NCBI GenBank assembly: GCA_021014325.1
Contig: CM037476.1
Coordinates: forward strand, 22,604,827 to 22,668,826
Origin: Plazaster borealis
Lineage: Eukaryota > Echinodermata > Asteroidea > Forcipulatida > Labidiasteridae
Length of the DNA stretch: 64,000 nucleotides
Direction: 5' to 3'
Position 1 is the stretch's first letter. The number at the start of each line of letters is the position of its first letter. The notes below the pieces were generated by a model. The model was not told the DNA's origin. It saw only the letters and a list, made by a program, of their open reading frames with translations, and did no database searches. Of this stretch, positions 48,401 to 60,400 are shown one piece after another. Made by a program: the position numbers and the translations under genes.

Positions 48401-51400
48401 AAGAAGCCAGCCGGAACAACAGTGTAAAGACCCGGTCTTTACTGCGTAGTAATGACAGGGTTGGTGGCTGGCCGTTGTTAATGGACCGACCCAAAGGACA
48501 ACAGCCAGCTACCAACCACCTTTAATAAATACCTTTAAAAAAAAAAGAAGATCAGATATTTTTACAAATTGTTCTATTCCTGTTCAAGGGCCATTCTTTA
48601 TGCTGTTCAATTTTTACTGAGCACGAACCTTTCACACATAGTTTACTTATGCATATTTTCGAGAACCAGACTGTGAGCCTTGAAAATGCATAATACCATT
48701 CATGTATGGAAATACTTTGGTTGGTGTTTGGCTTTATGCTTTGCGTTAACATGTATGTTGGTTTCACATGCGTACCAGTTACCTGTCTGTGCTTCCTTAC
48801 CAAAGTAAAAAAAACAAAAAAAACACTAATATGCACAAAGAAAACATGGATTTGATTGTTCCCTGCCAACATGCACAACAATGTGGTTGTTGAGGGGCCA
48901 TTCATTCACTAGTTCACAGAGCCGTTTTTGTTTTATCAAAAGTTAACTCTTTCACGCGCCGGTCAAATCCCTTCAGAAAAGTAGTTGTAAAATAAAAAAT
49001 AAAGATCTGTGACCTGTTTTTTGGGGGAGTCACCATTTGCAAAAAAAATGAGTAAAAAATGAATGTGTCCTTTTGATCAATTTATCACTAAAATAAATGG
49101 TGCATGAAAGGGTTAATACACTCCCCACGTGAACAGTCTTTGACTAATCAGAGTGCATAAACTCTCTGTGGTATTTATTAACAATTAATAACACAAAAAT
49201 TTTGTTTTTATATTTTACTTCCTAGGAGTTTATCAGATATCGATAACGACGGCAGACTTACCCAAGATGAGTTCTGCGTGTCCATGCATCTTGCCGATAT
49301 GGCCAAGGCTGGCCAGGTCCTACCAGCATCCCTCCCCAATCACCTCATACCCCCATCCTTCAGGAGGGGGCGATCGGGGAGTAACCTATCCCAAAGCGGG
49401 GCTCAGGTACCCGCCTCCATGGGCGCCATGCCGCCTAACATGGGTACAGTACCCGCTTCTATGGGCGGCATGCCAGGTTCTATGGGCGGCATGCCGGCTT
49501 CTATGGGGGGCATGCCTGCAAACATGGGGGGTATTCCTGCAAACATGGGGGGTATGCCTGCACCCATGGGTGGAATGCCACCGGGTCAACCGCAGTTGGG
49601 GGGTATGATGGCAATGACTCCGCCCATCTCTCCTGGTCTCCCTCAGCAACAGAGTTTTGACGAGCTGCCTCTTGAGGACAAAATACCCGAACCAGGTATT
49701 ATTATTTTAGGATTTTTATCTTTATCAAACCAGCATTGGAATTCATTATTTTGTTCATATGAAAACATTGATGACTTTTAAAGTTGTATTTTAATGTCAG
49801 GGTGCATACGCAGTTATAATTTATCAACCCTCCTACTGTCTGACCATTAGATATCATCCACATGGTTTTGACTGATAGATGCATTATGCCAGCCTGCAAA
49901 ATGATATCATGTGGTGAATGCATCTACACAATACACAGTTGCACCATGAAAATAGTTCTAAGTTGTGGGTCTTGTGGAATTGCTCCTTGACCTTTATATA
50001 TTTATTTGTTTATTCGTTTAGGCCTATTTGTTCATTTGTTTATTTGTTTACAGTTTCATTTGAGGACAAGAAGAGAAAGAATTTTGAAAAGGGTCAGATG
50101 GAGCTGGAGAGGAGACGAGCCATGCTGAGGGAAGAACAACAACGAGAGAAGGTAATAACTATTATTAAATACAAAACACACAGATCTTTGTCATTTGATT
50201 GGTGGAACACGCGTCACATGTCATCCTTTATTTTGCCATGTATACTGCTGGACGCTCCAAAATGTAATGAAGGAGTCCTATATGGATAATCATAGGACGC
50301 TTCGCATCATCGGTTCCAAAACGATCGGTTCCAAAAACGAAGTTGTGTCATAGTGGACAAGGTTGGTGTCTACATGGAGTCCATGTTGTTCAGAAGGAGT
50401 TTTTAGAATTTTAATAGTGCGGGTCGGACGAGTTTTCGTGTCTATTTTGTGTTTACTGTGAAAACAATTTCAAATGACAAGGATGCATGTGTGAGTTTTT
50501 ATTAAACAAATTTTGAATGCATGTGTTACTTCACCCAACCTGGCATACTGACATAAAACAAAAATTAATATATAACTTTCTGGTAATGAAACCAAGAGAC
50601 CCTCAAAAGCGACCAGCACTGTGACCAGGGCCCAATTTCATAGAGCTGCTTAACGGCCGATTTTGTGCTTACTGAGCGAGTTTCCATTTCATAGCGCTGC
50701 TAACCGTAAGCACACGAAAAGGCATGCTAACCTTCCAGTGCTTACTGTATGAAAATGAATGACGTAACAATGCAAATCCATGGTGAACGCGCAAGATGGC
50801 CGCCTAATTTTCTTGCTAACCTGTGAAATACGCTTATGAACAAGCAAATTTTTCTGCTACAGTTAGCACGAAAATTTGCTTACCGTTAAGCAGCTCTATA
50901 AAATTGGGCCCTGTAGGTGAGAGAAAAAGAAAAAAAAATGTGAGAGGAAAACCCCAAATTGGGAACACCCTTTTAAATGGAGTTAGGACTGAATACCTAA
51001 TCCACATGCAAGGCTCCAGTCCAGGATTCGAACCGGGGTCCACAGAGGTGAAAGGTAGGGAAAGAAAACCACTATGAGCCAACCCGAATGGCCCGGAAGA
51101 CTTGTTTGACTTCAGTAGTGTTTGGTTGATCCAAAAGTGATATTTGTTTCATTGTTTTTAAGAGTGAAATAAACACAGTAGTTGTTTTCGTTTGCAGGAT
51201 CGCCAACTTCACATTGAGAAACAAGAACAAGAAAAGAAGGAAAGGATAAGGTGATTTTTTATGCCGGATTTTTGTTCAAATAAAAATTAATAAGAAGTAA
51301 CTATAACTAGTAAACTTGCGGGTGCAACCATGTGTAAAATCTCTTTTGGAGGAGTGTTGGCTCTGAAAAGAGCCGGTGTGGTCTCTTATTTGTCCACACC

Positions 51401-54400
51401 ATGCAATGCTTTAAACACCACAAATTAAAATTGTCTACCAGTTTTGTTTGTGTGAAGTGCGATTTTGTATGAAACAATCTCCTGTTCTTGGTTTTTTTGT
51501 TCAGTTTGATGTTATTATTACAGGCCTGGTATTAAACGGAGGCCACAGAGGCAATGGCCTTCTTTCTTTGCCCTGGTCTTGGCATTGGTGCCCCTTCACA
51601 AAGAGGGCAAGGCCATTTTCAATTTGCAAAGGGCACTTCCATTGGATATTCTTAAATTCTACCGGAAACTTTTGAAAGGGCACCAAGGCCAAGACTAGGG
51701 AAACGGATCCCATCATGGCTCTGTGTAATTCCAGGCCTGTTATTAAAAAGATTTGTAAAGTGTGTTTTCAAAAGACCAATGCGCGTTACAATTTAAAAAT
51801 ACAAGGGCTCGAAATTTACACTGGACCGCAGGCTCGAGGCTAGTGATTTTGGCATTTGGCCAGTAATCTCCTGACTGGACAAGTCCGGCTGTCTTGTGAT
51901 TTTGTTCAAATGTTGACTTTCTGTCTGAACAAAAAGCTTTTAAAATTGTTAATTATCTCTTTCACGCGACGACCGGTCGCTAGCGACTGGTTTAAATCCC
52001 TTCTGAAAAATAGTTGTAAAAAATTAAAAATAAAGATCGCACGGCCACACAGTTTTCAGAATGGAAAAGAGGACTCTTGAGGGTGCTATTGTGACCTGTT
52101 TTTTGGGGGGTCGCCATTTGCAAAAAATTAGTCAACAATTAATGTGTCCATATGATCAATTTTTTGCTAAAATAAATGGTGCATGAAAGGGTTAATTGAA
52201 AAATACTTATCCATATTTAAAATGAGATCAATCTTCTCTTGGTGCTTGTTCACATTAAAACAGTTTAACGCTTAGACTATGTCTTCCATGTTTTTTTCAT
52301 TCCTTTCAATTCTGGTCTTGTAAAAACATTCTGGTCCTATAAATTTTTGAGCTACAAGCCCTGCAGTCTTGTGCATTTTCTCCCCAAATTCAAGCCCTGT
52401 ATACATGCATACAACTTATAAAATATGCAGGTTCAAAGCCTGCTATCGTCAATTATTCTTTTCACCCCCAAATTGATGTATATTTTCCCAGACAGTTTCC
52501 CTTTTGGGTAAATTACTGGAAGAGAATTATCCTAAGTTTTCTCTGTATAAGGCAACTAGAATTTTGAATTTGCAATTTATGGTTCAACTCGAGACATTGA
52601 ACTTTGGTCTTGATTTGTTCCTGTAGGATGGAGCAAGATAGACGGCGTCAGATGGAGTTAGAGAGAATGATGGCAAGACAAAGGGAGATGGAGGCAGAGC
52701 AGGAGGAGCAAAGACGGAAGATGATTGAACAAAGAGAGGTGAGCGTCTTAGTATAAAGTCCGTGGCTCGATTTCACAAAGCACTAAGATTCATCTTAAGG
52801 TGAGTCGTCAGTATCGCCATAGTGATTTGTATTGTGACATCAGACTTTTCTTAGCAATTAAGATTGATACAAAGTTCAGATCAATCTTAGCTCTTCGATG
52901 ACTAGAGCAGGCTAGTCGAAACATGCAGACCAATTTGTGGCGTGTCGTGGCTGAGGGGTCTAGTTCACTGAACCCAAGCTTTGGTGTTGCTAGCAGCAGA
53001 GTGTGGGTTCGAATCCCGGTCAGGACACTTGTGCCCTTGAGCAGGGCACTTAACCATAATTGCTTCGTAAAAAGTTGGGAAGGTAGTGCATTCTGCTCTG
53101 CCAGCCAGGCTCCTAGTGGATGATACCCATGCCCACATCCTTACGGACTGTGAAGGGGAACCCTGTTTCAGCCCTAGGAGTAGGTGGCAACGTGCCCCTG
53201 GTGACAGTTGATTTGGGTCGAAAGCCCAAGTCAGTTAAGTGTAGCCCTCACCTTGAAGTGCCCGTCCGAACTTGTGAGTTGGGCGATATCTCATAAAAAA
53301 AAATTAAAAACTCACTCCGTGAAGTTAATAACAAGAGGTCCCCTCGATCCACTAAGCAAGAGTAGTAGTCCTACCTCTTCTTCAGGTATAAGCACGACAG
53401 TTCGTTGCAGAATAAGAATTCCAAAATCTACTCCGCGGCAGTAGAATAAATAGCAAGACAAGTTCTCAAGAGAAAAATCTACACAACCCAGTATTGGAAG
53501 TTGACAAACTAGTTCCCGCGGCTTTGCCTCAGGAACTAGTTTGTGAACTTCCAATACCTCATGGAGATAATATCGACTGTCTGCCCGCAAACCATGTTAT
53601 ATTTGTGATGTGATCAAGCTTAACGAGTCGTTTGTCCGAAATATCAGTTTGGAGAAACAAGCCAAAACAGGTTAAAATTTTATAAAATATTATTTTTGTA
53701 AATTTAAATGCCAAAATATATCTTATTTTATATTGGCAACTTCCTTCCTGATAAACTACATCAAAAAGGGGTTAAAATTAGCATTGAAAGAAAAAGTTCC
53801 GATGTAGTTTCAATAAACAACTCGACTTTAAACCCCCTTTTCTCAGTTTCATTCTATCACATCTCTTGGTGTTTCTACTTTCACAACTTTTGAACCAAAT
53901 GTGGTATTAACATGGGGTTTTAACGTATTAAAGCATAGATTATGCTCTTTTCAAATGTATAACAAAAGTAAAAATTACCTGGGTCGACAATTGACTCATT
54001 TTGCTTGATCGCATCACATTTGTATAATGATCACTGTTATTCCATTGGGGAAAAGGGGGAAATCCCTTCTCCCTTTTGCTTGGATTGTACTGATCTATCT
54101 TATCGTTGCCTCCTCAGACTGCGAGACGCGAGTTAGAGAGACAGCGTCAGCTGGAGATCCAACGTCAGCGACGACAGGAACTAGAAGCTCAGAGAATCAA
54201 ACAACAGGAAGACGTTTGTCACCTCAAGTCAAAGAGCAAGACGTTAACGTGTGAACTAGAGACGTTGGTAAGGAAAGCAAGAAGGATTTAGCTGTGCATG
54301 GGTTTCAGATTGTATTCAGGAGAGTTCAACGGCAGTAATTGGGGTTGGGTCGTCGTATAACCGTTGAACCTTTTAACCGGTTTACCATTTAACTTTTTAA

Positions 54401-57400
54401 CAGGTTGAAGTTTAACATCTTAGTGGTTAACTGTTTATCCTTATAACCGGATAACCATAACCTCTTAATCGGTAACCGTTTAATAGGTTAACTGTTTAAC
54501 CATAAAAAACCCTTTAAAATCTGTTTCCAAAATTTCCTAAACTTTGAAACAAAGCAGACAGTAACAAAATATGAGACCTTCCTTTTCTTTAAACTGTTAG
54601 TCCCGGACACTATCCAGAGAATGATTGACATCCCTTTGATTGGTGGAATGAGTCTTAATCCCCTACAATTTGTAATACATTATTTTCAATCCCCTACAAT
54701 TTGTTACACATTTTGCACAAGACCGCAGGGCTTGTAGCTCAAAAATTTCACAGCACCAGAATTATTTTCACAATTAGAATAAAATTGCTACACAGTTTTT
54801 ACATTTAAACTGTTTGGATTTGAACAAAGACTAGAAGAAGATTAATCTCATTTGTCTCATATTGCTAAGCTAACTTCAACGCTTAACAGAATTGAAAGAT
54901 ATTTATCGGAATTGAAAGATATTTATCAGATTTGAAATTAACATGTGAACATCGACTTTGTTGTAATAAACATATCACATAGTGAGGTATTATTCAAATT
55001 TTTAAAAACTTGCAAGATCGCCAGACTTGTCTAGTCATGAGTTTTACTGATGTTAATAAATCACTGGCCTCGGGCGCAGTCCAGTTTTAATTTTTTAGCC
55101 CTGGCCCCCTGTGTATGCATGTTTTAACGCTACATACGAGGTGTGGACCTTAGAACAAAAGAGGTTCACATAATGTAGGGACTTGAAACACTATGTGGAC
55201 TTACACACGTCCACACAGTGTTTTTTACAGTGTTGAAGAATAGGATTTTGGAATGTCCACACATTGACTGCAACACAGAGCTGTGTGTGTGGGTAGCATC
55301 TACAACATTGGACTCTTTTTTTTCTTTAGCGTCCTGTTCTAGTGATGTCATTAGGTGTCATTATGACGTGGCCTTAAAGGTGCAGTTTTACAAAATTTAT
55401 AATACACACAAAAATGCGCGATCAAGCTTAAACATTGCATTTATTTAAACCGGGATGTGTTACATCTACAATTTGACGTCGCATCTCGATGACGTCATCA
55501 AGTGTCACATGACGTCACCTTAAAGGTGCAGTTTTAGAAAATCTTTATCGATGGTTGCTTTCATGGATACCTTTTGTATTGTGACATGTGATGTTTATAC
55601 ATTACTTTTCATAGGCCTACATTCGTTTCCGAACACCTAGAGTTTGTATTACAAACTCTAAATTTCAAGGGTTTTTTTTGGTTTTCTTCTTTTCAGTAAA
55701 ATCGGACAAACTGCTTTCAAGTTGTGGCCAATAGCTTGGTTCAGATCACATCGTCACAGAATTCTTGTTGTCTTTTTCTTTGTACCACAGGAAGACAAGA
55801 AGAACAGTCTGAACAGACAGCTGAGCGATGCAAAGATCATCATTACTGAGCACCACACCAGGATCATCTTAATGGGACAATCTAGAGATGCCAAAGTGGC
55901 TGAGATAGATCAACTACAGAAAGAAATACAGGTATGTGCTACTATGGTAGCCATCTTGGTCTGGTTTCCAGTAGTCACAATGGTAAAAAGCCTGCACTGG
56001 CTACCTGGAGCCAATTTCAAAAAGCCTGTAAGCACAAAAACTTGCTAAGCACTTAAAGCGTTCGTTTGATTCCATTCTTCCTGACATATCAGGAAATCTC
56101 CTTCAAAATCCTTTAAAATCTCTAACTCCAGGGGTTACCAAAAGGTGGAATGACCATCATTTTGTTGTATTTTAGGGCCTTTATTTATAGTTACCGAGCT
56201 CTTAGGCGGGAGACTGTCGGGAGGTCTGCTGGTCCAATCAGACAGTACAGATTGAACACTTCTTGTATTGCAGTTTAATGGATTCGGACTACCGGTCATC
56301 CAGGCCAAGTTCGCGCAAGAACTATTGTAATAGTTTGACTACGTTGGCCCGAATTCTGTCTAGTCGATGACAGTTGGACTACACTAGTCGACTATTTGGA
56401 ACCAGCCTACCGGGCATGGGCGCATCGCTGGTTATCAGTAGCTGTTTCCATAGCACAGTGCAGAGTGGACCAGTTATCAGAAAATGATAATGTACGTGAG
56501 CTGCTGGGTCACATTGACATGACATGACTAGAGTCGCTCGCACTTCAACTTCTGTGCACATGCCCTACGTGTGTCACTAAACAACCACTAGTTAACCATT
56601 GGTCCTTGAGCGAACTTGACCCAGGCTGCAACGTGCAGCCAGGTCAACGGTCACGCCGGTCAAGCAAACAAATTACGTTAAATTAACCCAGGCAATATAC
56701 CTGGACATGTGAAAATAAATCATTGACAAAATGCAAAACTATCCCTATGGAAAAAGCTTGTCAGAATGTGCTGACAACGTACCACGGGCGTGTTGCAACC
56801 AAATGTGTCGTGTCGTGGCCGAGCGGTCTAGTTCACCGAACCCAAGCTTTGGTGTTGTCAGCAGCAGAGTGTGGGTTCGAATCCTGGTCATGACACTTGT
56901 GCCCTTGAGCAAGGCACTTAACCATAATTGCTTCGTAAAAAGTTGGGAAGGTAGTGCATTCTGCTCTACCAGCCAGGCTCCTAGTGGATGATACCCATGT
57001 CTACATCCTTACGGACTGTGAAGGGGTTAACCCTGTTTCAGCCCTAGGAGTAGGTGGCAACGTGCCCCTGGTGACAGTTGATTTGGGTCGACAGCCCAAA
57101 TCAGTTCAGTGTAGCCCTCACCTTGAACATGTTGAATTGGCCGTCCAGCCTTGTGAGTAAGGCAATATCTCATTTTTTAACATAAAAAAAAATCAAAAAA
57201 ACAAAGCAGGTCCCTCCCTTGAGGAATTTAAAGGGTGTTCACAACATTTGTAAGATTGAAATTATAATTGCTCACAGATTTGCATAAAAATAGGAATGCT
57301 TTTCAACATTGAAATAGCCAGCCAGACCACTTGGATAATATTTTGACTGGTCCTCGTTTTTTGTTTAACCAGCTTTTATCTACTGTGCAATTTCAATACC

Positions 57401-60400
57401 AATGGGAATGCTGCTGACCACAATTTATGGTGACCAATTTGATGTTTGTTTTCAGGAACAAAGACAAGTAAAGCAAGGGTGGATTATGCAGAAAGATGAC
57501 ATTTCTGAAGCTGCCAAGAAACTTGGCATTGACGGCCATGTTGGTAAGTATTAGGGAACGGTCCGGGCTGACCAGGCTAGTCTAGGTTTAAGTGCTGTTG
57601 TTACAGAATGGTGTTTGGTAGGCTAGTCTATGTTCAAGTGCTGTCGTTACAGAATGGTGTTTGGTAGGCTAGTCTCACGTGCTGTCAGTTTCAAAAAAAA
57701 ATATATATATAAACTGCCAAACCCTCATCTATGTTTTCTAAAGTTGATACGATAATAATAATAATAATAGTGGCTTCTTGAAATAGCTCTCAAAGCTGAC
57801 ACTCGTGGCGCTCCAACATTCAGTAGTTTTTCTGCAGGTATGTGGAGCTACGTTTTTGAAGTATGAGACCTTTTTCCTTTACATGGCACCATGTAATGGT
57901 TTACAAGGTGCTGTGGCGCAATATGCAGCCAATCAAACCAGGAACATCGGGGCGAACCCCTTCTCTTTACGATAAGTGCACTGGGTTCTTTTACGTGCAT
58001 TACACAACACACGGGACCTACGGCTTTACATCCAATCCGAAGGCGCAGCAATATTAGTTAAGTGTCTTGCTTAAGGACACTAGTGTCAAGACCGGGACTC
58101 GAACTCACATTCTGCTGATCTGAAACACCAGAGCTTGAGTTCGGTACTCTTATCCGCCAGAACACATCATATGCCGATTTCCATACATTGGTTTTTATCG
58201 TACGTCTGTTTCAGGTGAGAATCACCGTAGCATCATGAACAGCTTCACCAATAAGAAGAAGACTCTGGAACGACTGAGGGAGCAGCTGAAACAACATGAG
58301 AACACGATGGAGACGACACTGCTGGACGTGGATTCTAGAAACACCCAGATAGCTGTGAGTAATTTAATATTAATAGATGGATTGCTGATGATGTCATTGA
58401 CCGCCATCTTTGATGAGAAACAATGGAAAAGTGCACGCGTGTACGCGCTGGGATCGTCTCCATTACAGGAAAGCTCCATTAAAGAATTTCGGATTTTGGC
58501 CACAAAAACTCGGAAAGTATACATCCTTTTCACTAGTGGATGTGTTTACGTTGAATTATTTGGGCCATTAAACTTAATGGATGAGCAGTTAATCTGCCTG
58601 GGGCAGTCAGCAGCCTTACTGCTTTGTGCATGATCCATTTAAGTCCACTGTTTGGAAAAGGAATTACATGGAGATAACAGGTGTTAGTTGCCAGATGAAA
58701 AGGATGTTTTATTCCAGACTGGGGGGGGAAGTACTGAGTATACAGTGCTTTACACACATCGGTGTATGTTTAAAACCAATAAATATTCTTTATCCCCGAT
58801 GCAAATTTAACATCTATTGAATTGTTGCAGTATCCGCTGCAAAAATATTGGATTCGAACTGCCTCTAGCTACCGGGCAATCTGGGTGGTCTAATTGGTAT
58901 AGACATCTGCTCTAGAATGGCAAAGTAATAATATGCATGTGGATTTTTCTTTTAAAAAGGACTCCGTGCTTTACACTCATCTGTGTATTGGTAAAACCAA
59001 AATAATAATTTTTTTCCCTGATGCAAATTTAACATCTGTTGAATTATTGATTAGTTAAAGGCATCGTACACGTTTGGTAATTGGAGCCTATTGTTTGTTT
59101 CAAAGCTATATAGTTGTAGATATATAGCACAAAACTAACATGTGAAAATTTCATTTCAAAAGGTGGTAGCGTTTAAAAATCTGGAGCGGTTATGTCCACG
59201 CAAGAAGAATAATCTGGCATTGGAATACACACTCTGAGAAGCGTTACACATAACGCTTCTCAGATTCAAATGTTTTGAGGGATAAAAAGTGATATCTTTT
59301 TCCATAACCGCAGAACTTCGAAGTGAAAAGTTTCTCAACATGCATTAAATACTATCCAAAGCGGCTGTTCTTCTTACCAAGTAAGTTTTTTTGCCATTAA
59401 TTATCAGAGTCATTACCAAACGTGTACGATTCCTTTAAGCATTTAGAATAAATGCAAAAGTTCTAAAATGTTTATAATTGTACTGGTTTTTGTTGTTAGG
59501 AGCTGAAAGAACAAATTCCAAAGGAGCAAGCTGAGTTGGAAAGACTCAACGCTTTACACCAACAGAGGCAATTAGAGCAACAGCTGGCCAGCTCTGACAT
59601 CACTCGCAAGACTCAACTAGCCACTGAGATGGAGCAACAGAAGAAAATAGCCGCTGAACAACAACGGATAAGGTTGGATATCAACTCTCCCATGCATTTT
59701 ATATAATTTTTTACTTTATCAAATAATAAACCACAAGGGAAACTGACTGGGTAAATTTTTTCATGACTTTGGGGTTGAACAAAGAAAAATTGACTAGAGC
59801 GGGATTTGAACCAACGACCTCCGGATTAACGTGCCGGCACTCTACCAACTGAGCTATCTAGCCCTATGTTGGCGGTCTCCCTATTTTGTCAATATCCTTG
59901 TTAAGGGTGCCAGTCGGAAGCCGTACAACTGTTAACTGCCATGTAGCCATGGGGATCACACCCAAGTTTACGATACAACCTGGGAAGCAGCAGCCAGGGG
60001 ATCACCTGAAGGGGCTAGATAGCTCAGTTGTTAGAGCGCCGGCATATTAATCCGGAGGTTGTTGGTTCAAATCCAGCTCTAGTAAATTTTTCTCTGTTCA
60101 ATCCCAACAAATTTTTTAAATTTTGTGTACAATGACACACCTGACTCAATAATGATCTCCAAGTTTTCTGTATTTCAGTTTCAATTTTTCAATTTAATTC
60201 AACATTTATTTCCATATTGGTGAAAATTAAAGAAAAAACTAAACAAATTTAGAACAATTATTTGAATTAAAGACAATCAAGAACTGATTAGAAAAAGCAA
60301 AACCCTTAAACCCTAACAAGAACTGGATGATATCACGATAATATCGTCAAGATACGATATTGAGGACAATATCGTCAATATCGATGTTGGTATTGAAAAT

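Noticed and set aside
54345..54500. Interstitial telomere repeat
   Set aside because: The units are TTAACC/GGTTAA-like and irregular, not TTAGGG arrays.
56805..56900. Possible functional Leu/Ser tRNA gene
   Set aside because: The tRNA-like fold is the head of a SINE with four similar type A copies in the window, each fused to the same body.
60012..60085. Possible functional tRNA with a GTT-like anticodon
   Set aside because: It is one of several diverged SINE heads arranged in inverted pairs, with mismatches in stems.
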